Source of the DNA: Sphingobacteriales bacterium
Lineage (GTDB): Bacteria > Bacteroidota > Bacteroidia > Chitinophagales > Chitinophagaceae
DNA: 55,514 nt
Reading direction: 5' to 3'
NCBI GenBank assembly: GCA_027484425.1
Contig: JAIXSZ010000053.1
Span: 1-55,514 of the forward strand
Within the stretch, counting starts at the first letter, position 1; each line of letters opens with the position of its first letter. Under the pieces are notes generated by a model. That model was not told where the DNA came from. It searched no databases and saw only the letters and a program-made list of their open reading frames with translations. Below are positions 26,374 to 36,141 of the stretch, one piece after another. The position numbers were made by a program, and so were the translations under genes.

Positions 26374-26952
26374 GTGCTTAGATGAATGCAATAGTAATGT
26401 ACCAGAAAATTTCAGAACTAATTCTGATAAACGTTGAATTTTAGATTGATTTTACACCGGTCTAACATCAAATTGAAATGATGAAAACAAAAAGTTTTCT
26501 TCGCAAACAGTTTAGCCAATTATCAAAAGACAACTTTCAAATCAAGATAACCTTCAAATCTTTGGCTTTATTGTAATTAGTTATTTGCATTTTCCATCAA
26601 TATTTTTTAGCATTGACTCGCGCAAATAACTATTTTTACGTATTTATTTTTTACATATACTTTTATTAATTCTACAGTTTATTATTCTGTATAACACGAC
26701 ATCAATAACGCAAAATTTAATTAATTAAACAATAAAACCATATACGTATTTTATTTTTTTAACAGATATGCAATTAACTATCTAGAACCAATTAAGACAA
26801 TAAATTTAATGCCATGATTTTAAAAAAATAAATTTGGCCATTTGTGCATTGTGTAAGTTAATGTTTTTATAACTTTAGTGAAAATTAATTTCTTTGTGGA
26901 GATTACCATTCAATAAAAGCTTATCAAAATTTTCACTTCAAAACGTTAGCAA
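26374..26952. other. Long AT-rich intergenic region upstream of the first giant gene
   Basis: About 580 bp, extremely AT-rich in places (26620-26850), with no supportable ORF or RNA gene. It contains the promoter candidate at 26870-26877 and, at the other end, the biotin carrier promoter. The AT-rich block could bind nucleoid proteins or carry upstream regulation, but I see no defined operator. Confidence 0.5.
26870..26877 (+). promoter_or_regulatory. Candidate -7 element TAACTTTA with TTG 18 nt upstream
   Basis: One mismatch to TAnnTTTG; TTG at 26849-26851 gives an 18-nt spacing. The predicted leader to ATG 26953 is about 70 nt. A second, weaker candidate is TTTCTTTG at 26889-26896. Confidence 0.45.
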
Positions 26953-29900
26953 ATGAAAAAACTCTGCCTTTTACTAATTCTTTGCCTTTACAGTTATTCA
27001 GGATACTCGCAAGCAGCAGCAGCCTGTACTACACCCTCTTGGACGTCAGGAGGTGCACCAGGGGGAGCAGCAACATTTAATGTTACAGGATTTTCCGGAT
27101 CAAACCTTGCAGATGCAGGAATACAAGCAGCTTCTGCTGGTAATGGGTATTCAGACAGAATTGCCGCTATTCCTACACTAAACCTGAGACAAGGCGATGC
27201 TTATTCTGCAAACATAACTTGGACTCCTTTTTATGGGAATCAGTTCTTGCAAACTTGGATAGACTTTAATGACGATGGGAACTTTTCTGTTGCCGAACAA
27301 GTTTGTCCGGTTTCTCCATCAACACTTTCTACTTCCAATCCACAACCTTTCACCATAACCATACCAATCAGTGCAACTCCTGGTTTGCACAGAATGCGTT
27401 TGAGAGCAATATGGCAAGAAAATGCTTCAAGCATAGGTACTGCTCCTGCGAATTGCGATCCTTGTGCAATTCAATACTTATCTACTAACCCAAGGTATTG
27501 GTCTGGTACAGTTAGTGATTACAGAGTCAACATCATAGCATTGTGCACTGTTCCTCCTGCAAACACTGGCACAACTACTTACTGTGTGGGTGGCAATGCT
27601 ACACTTAGCAACACACTCAGCGGTGGTACATGGGTAAGTAGCTCATCTAATGCTACTGTTGGTGCGACTACCGGTGTAGTGACTGGCATAAGTACAGGTA
27701 CAGCATTAATAACTTACACTACAGGGTCTTCGTGCAATGCAATAACAATTGTAACTATCAACGCAGCACCTTCAGTATCTAGCATAACTGCAAGTTCGCC
27801 AATTTGCTCAGGAAATACGCTAACATTGAATGCTACAGGCCCAACAAGTGTTACAGGGTATTCATGGACTGGGCCAGCATCTATCACTGGTGCTACATCT
27901 GCATCTGCTTCTGTACCAGCTGCTACCACAGCAGCTACAGGTACTTACTCACTTAATGTAAACAATGGAACTGGAGCAGGCTGTGTTAGAACATTTACAA
28001 CCTCAGCCACAGTCAACGCATCACCAAACTCAATTAGTGGCCCTGGGGCAGTTTGCCTTGGATCTACGGTTTCTCTTACCAATACTTCTACTGGTGGCAC
28101 ATGGACAAGTAGTTCATCTAACGCCACAGTGGATGCTACTGGTGCCGTTACGGGTGTTACCGTTGGTGCTGTAACAGTTTCTTACACTTTCGCAAATGGT
28201 TGTTCGTCAACAAGAAGTATGAATGTTAATCCTGTTCCAGCTTTAGCAGTTTCACCTTCTACCACTACAACTACTTGTTTCAACACTGGAGCTCCTTTCA
28301 CGGCTGTAGCTACTGGTGCTACATTCTCATGGACGGGTGTTGCGGGTGCAACTGGCTTATCATGCAGTGCATGTGCTTCTACTGTTATCACGCCTTCTAC
28401 TGTTGGTGCTAATCAATATAATGTTACTGCAACTAATTCTTTAGGTTGTACAACTACCAATCTAATTACTGTCAACGTTAACCCACTACCTGCTGATATA
28501 GTTGGTGTTTCCTCTACTTGTATAGGCACCAATAGCACTATGACAAGTGCAACTACAGGTGGAACATGGTTGAGCAGCAATACTTCAGTTGCCTTTGTGA
28601 ACCTTGCTACTGGAGTTGTAACACCTGCTGCTGCTGGTGTTACAACTATTACTTATACTTCACCTTTGGGTTGTATCAAAACTAAAATACTAAACGTTGC
28701 AGGTGCTCCAGCTCCTATTAGCGGTTCTGCAGCTGTATGCTTAGGTTTAACTTCCACTGTTAGTCATCCTATCGGTAGTGGTGTTTGGAGTAGCGACAAC
28801 TCTACAATCGCTTCTATAAATAGTACTGGTACTATTACTGGTAATACAGTTGGTCAAACAGGCATTACCTACACTTTGCCTTCTGGTTGTGTTACCACCA
28901 CTGTAGCTTCAGTTAATCCTGTTCCTTCTGCAATACTAGGAACTGCAGCAGTTTGCGAAACTGGTACAACTACACTTTCTAACACTCTAGCAGGTGGCAC
29001 ATGGAGTAGCTCTTCGTCAAATGCTACAGTCGGAGTTACTTCAGGTAACGTAACTGGTGTTACCGCAGGTTCAGCTCCTATTGTATACACTTCATCAGAA
29101 GGTTGTACTTCTACTATAAATGTTACTGTAAACACGCTTCCGGCTTCTATATCTGGTAGCTTGTCTACATGTCAAGGTACTTTAGGTGCATTGTCTAATA
29201 CTACTGCTGGTGGTACTTGGGCAAGCAGCAACTCTTCTGTGGCTACCATAGATGGTGCTGGTTTAGTATTAGCTGCTTCATCTGGTGCTACTACCATTTC
29301 TTACACGTTACCTACAGGTTGTCGCACAACGGCGAGCTTTATTGTTAATCCTCTACCAGCTTCTATAACAGGAACACTTACAGTTTGTCAAAACAGCACT
29401 ACTTTACTAGGCAATGCTGATGCAGGTGGTACATGGGTAAGTAGTAACACTGCTGTTGCTTCTGTAAATACTTCAGGTGAAGTACTGGGAATAGCAACAG
29501 GTACTGCTAAAATTACTTACACATTACCTACTGGTTGTCGTACATCAACTACTGTGACTGTAAATACCCTACCGGCTAACATTACAGGTTCAAATGTTGT
29601 TTGTCAAGGACAAAACACTACTTTATCGAGTGTAACAAGTGGTGGTATTTGGATCACTGATGCTCCAGGTGTTGCTTCAGTAAGTGCTACTGGTGCGGTT
29701 TCTGGTGTTTCTGCTGGTGGTGCTATAATTACTTACGAATTAGCTAACGGTTGTCGTCGCACACAGAATGTATTGGTAAACCCACTTCCTTCATCAATAT
29801 CAGGTAGTCTTACTGTATGTTCTGGTCAAACTACATCATTATCAAACGCTACTGCTGGTGGTACTTGGACTACTAGTGTTCCATCTACTGCTTCTGTGGA

Positions 29901-32900
29901 CGCAAGTGGTGTAGTTACAGCGGGTACAGCTGGTACGTCTATTGTTACTTACACCTTGCCTACAGGCTGTAATATAATGAACACTATCGTCGTTAACCCA
30001 CTTCCTGCAAGCATACTTGGCACATCAACTTTGTGTGTAAATAGCGCAACTACATTAACTAATAGTACTTCAGGAGGAACTTGGTCTACTGAGTCGGCCG
30101 CTATAGCTACTGTAACTGGCACAGGTAGTGTGTCAGGTGTTAGCGCAGGTAACGTTGCTATCAGCTACACACTTAGCAATGGTTGTTATCGTACAAGAAC
30201 AATCGCTGTTAATCCTTTACCTGCAAACATTTCAGGTTCTACACAAGTTTGTGTGGGTCTTACTACTACACTCAGCAATACTACCCCAGGTGGTACTTGG
30301 TCTACAAGTGCTGCCTCTACAGCCACTGTCACTACTGCTGGTGTTGTAAGTGGTTTAACTGCTGGTGTATCTAACATTTCTTATACTGCTACCAATGGTT
30401 GCCGTACAGGTATAGCAATGGTTGTAAATCCATTGCCTGCTGCAATTACTGGTGCTACTAACGTTTGTGTAAATAATACTGTTACCCTTAACAACGCTAC
30501 GTCAGGTGGTACTTGGGAGTCAGGTGACCTTTCAGTTGCTGGTATTACTGCCTCTGGTGTTGTAACTGGTTTTTCTGCTGGTACATCTGCCATAACGTAT
30601 ACACTACCTACTGGTTGTGTTCGCGTAGCTAATATCAATGTGAATGCACTTCCTGCCAACATTACTGGTAGTTCAGATGTATGCTTGGGTACAACTACAA
30701 CACTTAGCAGCGCTACAGGCGGTGGTACTTGGAGCAGTAGCGCTACTTCAGTAGCAACCATCAACTCTGCTGGTACTGTAACTGGTGTTACTACTGGTTC
30801 CGCTACTATCACTTACACATTACCGACGTCTTGCCGCAATACTGCAGTAATAGCAGTAAATCCGCTTCCTGCTAATATCGCTGGTAGCAACACAGTTTGC
30901 GTTGGTGCTAGCACTACTCTTACAAATGCTACTGCTGGCGGTAACTGGAGTGTGGGTGCAGGTGCATCTATCGATGCTTCTGGTACTATCACTGGTATCG
31001 CTGCTGGCACTACCACAGTCACTTATGAGTTGCTTACTGGTTGTCGCAAAACAACTACTGTATTGGTAAATCCACTACCTGCTGCTATTACTGGTAGCAC
31101 TAGCGTTTGTCAAGGTCAGCTTTCTGGTCTTTCAAATGCCACTAGCGGTGGTACATGGAGCAGCTCAAATTCTTCTGTTCTTACAGTAAATTCAGTGGGT
31201 GTTGTTTCAGGTATTGCTACAGGATCGGCTAATGTCAATTATACATTACCTACTGGCTGTGTGCGTACTATAGCTGTAGCTGTTAATCCTCTTCCTGCTG
31301 CTATTACTGGTACTACCAGTGTATGCGTTGGTAACACCACTACTCTTAGCTCTGCTACCACAGGTGGCGTATGGAGTATTTCATCTTCAGTTGCTTCAGT
31401 TTCTGCAGCTGGTGAAGTGAGTGGTTCTTCTGCTGGTACATCTGTTGTAACCTATACATTAGGTACAGGTTGCAGCCGCACAAGAACTATAGTTGTTAAT
31501 CCATTACCTTCAAACATATTTGGCGAAAGTGAAGTATGCGAAGGTAATCAGATTACGCTTACCAATACGATGTCAGGTGGTACATGGAGCAGCAACAGCA
31601 GCCCATTGGCTTCAGCTAATGCTACTACTGGAGCAGTAACTGGTATTGCAGCTGGCACAGTTCTTATCAGCTACACACTGCCTACTGGCTGTATGCGTAC
31701 TAAAAACGTAATAATCAATGCTACACCTGCAGCTATTACTGGTACTACTCAGGTATGTAATGGTGGCACTACTACCCTTGCGACTACCTCTACTGGTGGT
31801 GTTTGGGCTAGCGGCTCTACGTTGGTTGCATCAATTGGCATAGTATCTGGCGAGGTAACAACTTCATCAGCTGGTGTTTCTATTATATCTTATGTGATGC
31901 CTACAGGTTGTATGAGCAGAACTGTTCTTACAGTTAATCCACAACCATCTTACATATCTGGTGCATCTGCAGTATGCGAAGGATCATCTACTGTTTTGAC
32001 CAATACATTGGCAGGTGGTTCTTGGAGTAGTAGTTCTTCAACTGTGGCTTCTATTGATGCAAGTGGTACTGTAACTGGCATTAGTGCAGGTAGCATTATA
32101 GTTACATATGCAATGCCTACTGGTTGTTTCAGAACTACTAACATGGTAGTTAATGCACTACCCGCTGTACAAACTATTAGCGGAGGCGGCAACTATTGTG
32201 CTGGTGGTGCTGGTGTAAATATCAACCTTGATGGCTCTGTAGCCCTTACTACTTATCGTTTGTATAATGGCATGACATTGGCTGGTTCAATTATAGGTAC
32301 AGGTACACCATTGTTGTTCGGTTCTTATACCGCTGCTGGCACTTACTCTGTAATTGCTACTTCTGCGGCAGGTTGCAATCTTAACATGACAGGAACAGCT
32401 ACAGTAGGCATTACGCCAGTAGTAGTTCCAACGGTTGATGTTACAGCTGATAATGGTACAGTATTATGCAATGGTACTTCAGTTAATTTCACTGCAGTTA
32501 TTGCAAATGGCGGTTCAGTTCCAGCTTATGAGTGGAGAGTTAATGGTTCTTTAGTATCTTCTACCAGTAGCACCTATGCATATGCACCTGCTAATGGTGA
32601 TATAATAAGTGTCAAATTAACTAGTAATGCTGCTTGTGCTACTCCAGCTGCTGTAACTGATAACATAGCGATGACCGTAACTGCTAACGTAAATCCAACA
32701 ATTACGGTAAACGTTACTCCATCAAATAGTATCTGTAAAGGTTCATTTGTAACATTTGCCGCAGCTACTACGTTTGGTGGTTCTGCCCCAACTTATACAT
32801 GGATGAAAAACGGAACTACCCCAATGGGTACGACCCCAACGCTTTCATATGCACCTAATGACAATGATGTAATTACTTGTCAGTTGAACAGTAACTATGT

Positions 32901-33513
32901 GTGTCTTGCCAGTGATAATGTTATGAGCAATGCCATTACAATGAATGTTGATGAAGTGTATACTCCAGAAGTAACGATTACAGCTAATCCTGGTCTTACT
33001 ATCACTGCTGGTGCATCAATCACATTTAGTGCTACAGTAACTAATGCAGGTCCTACCCCAACCTACTTATGGTTGAAAAATGGTGCTGCAATTCCTGGTG
33101 CTACTTTGAATACCTACACTACTGCTAACCTAGCTAACAACGATTCAATCACTTGTTTGGTAACAGGAAGCGGTCTTTGTGGTGTAGCTTCGCTCAACAC
33201 AGTTATTGTTACAGTAACACCTACAAATGGTATTGTTAACACTACTTTTGGCGGCAACATAGCGTTAGTGCCTAATCCTAATAATGGTTCATTCGTTATA
33301 AGAGGTGCGGTAAGCATCAATGGCAACGAAACTGTAACACTTGAGGTAACCAATATGTTGGGACAAACAGTGTACAACGGTAATGCAACCATTGCTAATG
33401 GTGGTATTAACGAGCGTATCGATCTTAGCAATACACTTGCAAATGGTATGTACATTTTGAATATTACAGCTGGCGGCGACCGCAAGTCAATGCAGTTTGT
33501 GATAAACAAATAA
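26953..33513 (+). CDS. Giant secreted Ig-repeat (BIG_2-like) surface protein with GEVED and T9SS domains
   Basis: 2186 residues. Signal peptide about 1-20 (MKKLCLLLILCLYSYSGYSQ). A GEVED-type domain lies at about 83-196 (WIDFNDDGNFS, VSDYRVNI). Next come 21 Ig-like units (about 197-1740): 19 are BIG_2-like, of about 72 residues each, with a consensus of ItGs-vC-g-ttLsNaT-GGtW-SS-VAsv-sG-VtG-aGt-iTYtLPtGC followed by VNPLPA; units 2 and 4 are of another Ig/PKD type. After them come four further PKD/Ig-like domains, each centred on a YxWxxNG or similar strand, and a T9SS type A sorting domain from about 2100 (IALVPNPNNGSF, VTNMLGQTVYNG, LANGMYILNITAGG). The two cysteines conserved per repeat suggest a disulfide in each unit. 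Expected to be displayed on the cell surface as a long rod; adhesion or gliding is plausible but inferred. Codons favour NNT (GGT, GCT, ACT). Confidence 0.93.
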   Translation: MKKLCLLLILCLYSYSGYSQAAAACTTPSWTSGGAPGGAATFNVTGFSGSNLADAGIQAASAGNGYSDRIAAIPTLNLRQGDAYSANITWTPFYGNQFLQTWIDFNDDGNFSVAEQVCPVSPSTLSTSNPQPFTITIPISATPGLHRMRLRAIWQENASSIGTAPANCDPCAIQYLSTNPRYWSGTVSDYRVNIIALCTVPPANTGTTTYCVGGNATLSNTLSGGTWVSSSSNATVGATTGVVTGISTGTALITYTTGSSCNAITIVTINAAPSVSSITASSPICSGNTLTLNATGPTSVTGYSWTGPASITGATSASASVPAATTAATGTYSLNVNNGTGAGCVRTFTTSATVNASPNSISGPGAVCLGSTVSLTNTSTGGTWTSSSSNATVDATGAVTGVTVGAVTVSYTFANGCSSTRSMNVNPVPALAVSPSTTTTTCFNTGAPFTAVATGATFSWTGVAGATGLSCSACASTVITPSTVGANQYNVTATNSLGCTTTNLITVNVNPLPADIVGVSSTCIGTNSTMTSATTGGTWLSSNTSVAFVNLATGVVTPAAAGVTTITYTSPLGCIKTKILNVAGAPAPISGSAAVCLGLTSTVSHPIGSGVWSSDNSTIASINSTGTITGNTVGQTGITYTLPSGCVTTTVASVNPVPSAILGTAAVCETGTTTLSNTLAGGTWSSSSSNATVGVTSGNVTGVTAGSAPIVYTSSEGCTSTINVTVNTLPASISGSLSTCQGTLGALSNTTAGGTWASSNSSVATIDGAGLVLAASSGATTISYTLPTGCRTTASFIVNPLPASITGTLTVCQNSTTLLGNADAGGTWVSSNTAVASVNTSGEVLGIATGTAKITYTLPTGCRTSTTVTVNTLPANITGSNVVCQGQNTTLSSVTSGGIWITDAPGVASVSATGAVSGVSAGGAIITYELANGCRRTQNVLVNPLPSSISGSLTVCSGQTTSLSNATAGGTWTTSVPSTASVDASGVVTAGTAGTSIVTYTLPTGCNIMNTIVVNPLPASILGTSTLCVNSATTLTNSTSGGTWSTESAAIATVTGTGSVSGVSAGNVAISYTLSNGCYRTRTIAVNPLPANISGSTQVCVGLTTTLSNTTPGGTWSTSAASTATVTTAGVVSGLTAGVSNISYTATNGCRTGIAMVVNPLPAAITGATNVCVNNTVTLNNATSGGTWESGDLSVAGITASGVVTGFSAGTSAITYTLPTGCVRVANINVNALPANITGSSDVCLGTTTTLSSATGGGTWSSSATSVATINSAGTVTGVTTGSATITYTLPTSCRNTAVIAVNPLPANIAGSNTVCVGASTTLTNATAGGNWSVGAGASIDASGTITGIAAGTTTVTYELLTGCRKTTTVLVNPLPAAITGSTSVCQGQLSGLSNATSGGTWSSSNSSVLTVNSVGVVSGIATGSANVNYTLPTGCVRTIAVAVNPLPAAITGTTSVCVGNTTTLSSATTGGVWSISSSVASVSAAGEVSGSSAGTSVVTYTLGTGCSRTRTIVVNPLPSNIFGESEVCEGNQITLTNTMSGGTWSSNSSPLASANATTGAVTGIAAGTVLISYTLPTGCMRTKNVIINATPAAITGTTQVCNGGTTTLATTSTGGVWASGSTLVASIGIVSGEVTTSSAGVSIISYVMPTGCMSRTVLTVNPQPSYISGASAVCEGSSTVLTNTLAGGSWSSSSSTVASIDASGTVTGISAGSIIVTYAMPTGCFRTTNMVVNALPAVQTISGGGNYCAGGAGVNINLDGSVALTTYRLYNGMTLAGSIIGTGTPLLFGSYTAAGTYSVIATSAAGCNLNMTGTATVGITPVVVPTVDVTADNGTVLCNGTSVNFTAVIANGGSVPAYEWRVNGSLVSSTSSTYAYAPANGDIISVKLTSNAACATPAAVTDNIAMTVTANVNPTITVNVTPSNSICKGSFVTFAAATTFGGSAPTYTWMKNGTTPMGTTPTLSYAPNDNDVITCQLNSNYVCLASDNVMSNAITMNVDEVYTPEVTITANPGLTITAGASITFSATVTNAGPTPTYLWLKNGAAIPGATLNTYTTANLANNDSITCLVTGSGLCGVASLNTVIVTVTPTNGIVNTTFGGNIALVPNPNNGSFVIRGAVSINGNETVTLEVTNMLGQTVYNGNATIANGGINERIDLSNTLANGMYILNITAGGDRKSMQFVINK
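27541..32170 (+). repeat. 216-bp-phased tandem array of BIG_2-like Ig units (giant gene 1)
   Basis: The first base of the Ile/Val-(S/T)G codon that opens each unit falls at 28717, 28933, 29149, 29365, 29581, 29797, 30013, 30229, 30445, 30661 and 30877: ten consecutive intervals of exactly 216 bp (72 codons). The next intervals are 210 (31087), 216 (31303) and 213 (31516). The units are related but clearly diverged in DNA sequence, so this is an old protein-level array, not a recent microsatellite-like expansion. Confidence 0.93.
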
Positions 33514-33534
33514 TACTTGGTACGAAATCTATAC

Positions 33535-33572
33535 AAAGAGGGCTGACTCAATATTGCGAGTCAGCCCTCTTT
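33535..33572 (+). terminator. Strong terminator after giant gene 1
   Basis: Perfect 15-bp inverted repeat aaagagggctgactc/gagtcagccctcttt (33535-33549 with 33558-33572), 8-nt loop, then T-rich sequence. The longest perfect stem in the window; the A-run on its 5' side makes it potentially bidirectional. Confidence 0.93.
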
Positions 33573-33722
33573 ATATTTGCTAACCCTACAATAATCTTTC
33601 TAGGGGTCAAGATTTAATATTTCATATAGAAATATAAATAATTAAAATTAACAATATTGTTCATGAAAGCGTCAATAGAAGCAATCAAAAATATGATGGC
33701 AAAAATTTGACAATAGTAATCA

Positions 33723-33730
33723 TACCTTTG
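33723..33730 (+). promoter_or_regulatory. TAnnTTTG -7 element (TACCTTTG) for dusB
   Basis: Perfect consensus ending 9 nt before ATG 33740, so the message is nearly leaderless. The in-frame start at 33707 is upstream of the motif. Confidence 0.68.
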
Positions 33731-33739
33731 CAGTCCAAA

Positions 33740-34735
33740 ATGGTAAAAATCGCAAATATAAACCTAGGTGAATTCCCATTGCTCCTCGCACCTATGGAGG
33801 ATGTGAGTGACCCACCATTCCGTGCTGTTTGCAAAGAGCATGGTGCCGACCTGATGTACACCGAATTTATATCTTCTGAAGGGCTAATTCGTGATGCAAT
33901 AAAAAGTAGACAAAAATTAGATATTTTTGACTATGAAAAACCAATAGGTATTCAAATCTTTGGTGGAGATGAAGATGCAATGGCACTTTCTGCCAAAATA
34001 GTAGATGCCACTCAGCCCGATTTACTAGATATCAACTTTGGTTGTCCTGTAAAAAAAGTAGTATGTAAGGGAGCTGGTGCAGCCGTACTAAAAGATTTGG
34101 ACCTAATGGTACGACTCACATCTGCTTGTATTCGACAAACCTCACTGCCCGTCACTATTAAAACTCGTTTAGGCTGGGACAACGAAAGTAAAAATATTGA
34201 AGAAGTTGTGGAACGTATGCAAGATATAGGTGTGCAAGCTGTATCTATACATGGTCGCACACGTATGCAGCTTTACAAAGGCGAGGCAGACTGGACACTA
34301 ATAGGTAAAATAAAAAACAACCCTCGAATACACATCCCTATTTTCGGGAATGGAGATATAGATACACCCCAAAAAGCATTAGAGTACCGCAATAGATATG
34401 GAGTAGATGGCATAATGATAGGCAGAGCAGCTATAGGTTACCCGTGGATTTTTCGCGAAATAAAACACTTCATGACCACAGGCCAAGAGCTTGCACCTCC
34501 CACAGTTGCAGAGCGATTACACGCTTGTCGCAAGCACCTAAATGGCTCTATTTCATGGAAAGGCATGAAACTAGGGATACTTGAGATGCGCCGCCACTAT
34601 GCCAGCTATCTCAAAGGCCTGTCGCACGTAAAAGAATACCGTACCCGTTTAGTTTCTACTGAAGATATTACTGAAATAGAAGACATACTATCTGAGGTCG
34701 AAAAACGGTACACTGATGAGCCGCTACCAGCCTAG
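33740..34735 (+). CDS. dusB: tRNA-dihydrouridine synthase
   Basis: 331 residues from ATG 33740. FMN-dependent reductase that converts uridines in the tRNA D-loop to dihydrouridine. TIM-barrel motifs are present in order: LLAPMEDVSDPPFRAVC, DINFGCPVKKVVCKGAGAA (with the catalytic cysteine of FGCP), VTIKTRLGWD, VSIHGRTRMQLYKGEADW, IFGNGDI, GIMIGRAAIGYPWIF (FMN phosphate loop), and a C-terminal helical tRNA-binding domain. Length and motifs fit the DusB clade. The initiation codon is fixed by the promoter at 33723. Confidence 0.94.
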   Translation: MVKIANINLGEFPLLLAPMEDVSDPPFRAVCKEHGADLMYTEFISSEGLIRDAIKSRQKLDIFDYEKPIGIQIFGGDEDAMALSAKIVDATQPDLLDINFGCPVKKVVCKGAGAAVLKDLDLMVRLTSACIRQTSLPVTIKTRLGWDNESKNIEEVVERMQDIGVQAVSIHGRTRMQLYKGEADWTLIGKIKNNPRIHIPIFGNGDIDTPQKALEYRNRYGVDGIMIGRAAIGYPWIFREIKHFMTTGQELAPPTVAERLHACRKHLNGSISWKGMKLGILEMRRHYASYLKGLSHVKEYRTRLVSTEDITEIEDILSEVEKRYTDEPLPA

Positions 34736-34748
34736 CAGCCCATCAGTG
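34711..34748. terminator. Weak hairpin across the dusB stop codon
   Basis: 8-bp inverted repeat cactgatg/catcagtg (34711-34718 with 34741-34748) containing a smaller internal palindromic part. It spans the dusB stop (34733-34735) and lies before the convergent gene's 3' end. No T-run. Confidence 0.35.
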
Positions 34749-34774
34749 AAATGCTAACTATGGCAATTCAATTC

Positions 34775-35137
34775 TTAGGCTTTTGCCGCATGTAAACGAT
34801 TGTTATACACCCACGACAATGCAAGCACTGCCAAGAATACTATTGGAGCTATAAAGGGAGTAGACGTAGCTACGTGTGATATTACAGCCCCTAATAAAGT
34901 AAACGTCAGTCCAGCATAAGCCCATTCACGCAATCTTGGAAAAATGGGCTGCAACAATGCACCGGCAGCCAACAACTTCGCAACTCCTAGTATATACAGC
35001 ATGTAAGATGGGTAACCCAAAGTCTTTAACCCTTCAGTGATAGCTGGATTTTGAGACAGGTACATACCGCCACTCATCAGCATCATTCCAGACACAATTG
35101 AAGTAGAAACCCAAAAAATAATCTTGTTCTTTTTCAT
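34775..35137 (-). CDS. DoxX-like four-helix membrane protein
   Basis: 120 residues, four hydrophobic helices (about 5-25, 45-63, 72-90, 95-112), with the family pattern VSGMMLMSGGMYLS in helix 1 and LGVAKLLAAGALLQP in helix 2. This resembles the small DoxX/DUF4870-type membrane proteins of Bacteroidota. Transcribed divergently from an HxlR regulator across a 91-bp gap, the classic arrangement of a regulator and its target. Function of DoxX-like proteins is unsettled (redox or stress links are reported for some). Confidence 0.75.
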   Translation of the reverse strand: MKKNKIIFWVSTSIVSGMMLMSGGMYLSQNPAITEGLKTLGYPSYMLYILGVAKLLAAGALLQPIFPRLREWAYAGLTFTLLGAVISHVATSTPFIAPIVFLAVLALSWVYNNRLHAAKA

Positions 35138-35153
35138 AATTTTTCTGTTTTAG

Positions 35154-35199
35154 CAAAAGTCTGTATATTCGCTATACTTTAGATACTGGTATACTTTTG
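35154..35199. promoter_or_regulatory. Divergent promoter/operator region of the HxlR-DoxX pair
   Basis: Contains the perfect plus-strand -7 element TACTTTTG (35192-35199, about 23-nt leader to ATG 35229) and a near-consensus minus-strand GACTTTTG (35154-35161) for the DoxX-like gene. Between them lie repeated TATACT/GTATAC-like hexamers and the palindrome ATACTGGTAT, a plausible HxlR operator, so one bound dimer could cover both promoters. Confidence 0.5.
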
Positions 35200-35228
35200 T
35201 ATATCGGTTTCCTTCAAGATACCTACAT

Positions 35229-35633
35229 ATGGTTACCAACACATTAAACAACCTCGACAATACAAAAGATTCAACTCAGCAGTGTCCAGGAAATCATACC
35301 GAAACTGAATGTGCAAAAAACTTGCTACCTGTAAGAGACGCATTGGACATGCTCAGCGGTAAATGGAAAATTCCCATTATTATAGCCCTCACCTACGGAA
35401 ATTGCCGCTTCAAAGAGCTGCACCGTCAAATAGGTATTACTCCTAAAATGCTGTCAAAAGAACTTAAAGAACTGGAAATGCACCAGCTTGTAAAGCGCAC
35501 TGTATACGACTCAATACCCGTATCAGTCACCTACGAACTTACACCCTATGCCACATCGTTAAGACCTGTGATTGATGCTTTGAAGAAATGGGGTACCGAA
35601 CACCGCAACAGATTGATGGGTAAAAACCAATAA
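35229..35633 (+). CDS. HxlR-family winged-helix transcriptional regulator
   Basis: 134 residues. The HxlR domain spans about 40-125: LLPVRDALDMLSGKWKIPIIIAL, the recognition helix region FKELHRQIGITPKMLSKELKELE and the wing TVYDSIPVSVTYELT. A cysteine just before the domain (ECAKNL) is where sensor cysteines of HxlR/YodB-type regulators sit, so thiol/quinone sensing is possible. Acts as a DNA-binding dimer, probably on the shared promoter with the DoxX-like gene. The phosphoesterase gene follows after only 7 bp. Confidence 0.9.
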   Translation: MVTNTLNNLDNTKDSTQQCPGNHTETECAKNLLPVRDALDMLSGKWKIPIIIALTYGNCRFKELHRQIGITPKMLSKELKELEMHQLVKRTVYDSIPVSVTYELTPYATSLRPVIDALKKWGTEHRNRLMGKNQ

Positions 35634-35640
35634 ATTTAAA

Positions 35641-36135
35641 ATGACCCGCATAGGACTTATTTCTGATACCCACGATTTTCTAGACGATACCGTATTCACT
35701 CACTTCGACAAGTGCGATGAAATATGGCATGCAGGCGATTTTGGTACTGCCTCGATAGCTGAGAAACTAAATAATTTCAAACCACTACGAGGCGTATATG
35801 GCAATATAGATGGGTATGATATTCGCAGTCAATACCCTGAGCAACAACAATTTAAAGTTGAAGGTGTGAACGTATACATGATACACATAGGTGGCTACCC
35901 CGGGCGATACACTCCCACTGCCAAAGCTCACCTTGTTACTCACACACCACAATTATTTATCAGCGGGCATTCTCATATTCTCAAAATAATCTACGACGAC
36001 AAACTAAAATGTTTACATATGAATCCTGGCGCAGCTGGCAAGCATGGGTGGCACAAAGTGCGTACACTCATCAGGTTTGCAATAGATGGCAGCAATATGA
36101 AAGAGTGTGAGGTGATAGAATTAGGCAAACGTTAA
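35641..36135 (+). CDS. YfcE/MJ0936-type metallophosphoesterase
   Basis: 164 residues, short calcineurin-like phosphoesterase. Motifs in order: GLISDTHDF (D-x-H), WHAGDFG, GVYGNIDG (GNxD), SGHSHILKI (GHxH) and MNPGAAG. The usual GHG in the fifth strand is replaced by HIGGYPGRY. Two-metal phosphodiesterase activity is expected; the natural substrate is unknown. It starts 7 bp after the HxlR stop and is very likely co-transcribed with it, which may tie it to the same signal. Confidence 0.9.
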   Translation: MTRIGLISDTHDFLDDTVFTHFDKCDEIWHAGDFGTASIAEKLNNFKPLRGVYGNIDGYDIRSQYPEQQQFKVEGVNVYMIHIGGYPGRYTPTAKAHLVTHTPQLFISGHSHILKIIYDDKLKCLHMNPGAAGKHGWHKVRTLIRFAIDGSNMKECEVIELGKR

Positions 36136-36141
36136 TAAACA

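Noticed and set aside
27240..33551. Open frames antisense and out of frame to giant gene 1 (for example 30381-30812 and 33114-33551 on the minus strand)
   Set aside because: They repeat with the sense array and contain no coherent protein signature; they are explained by the absence of stop codons in the repeat composition.
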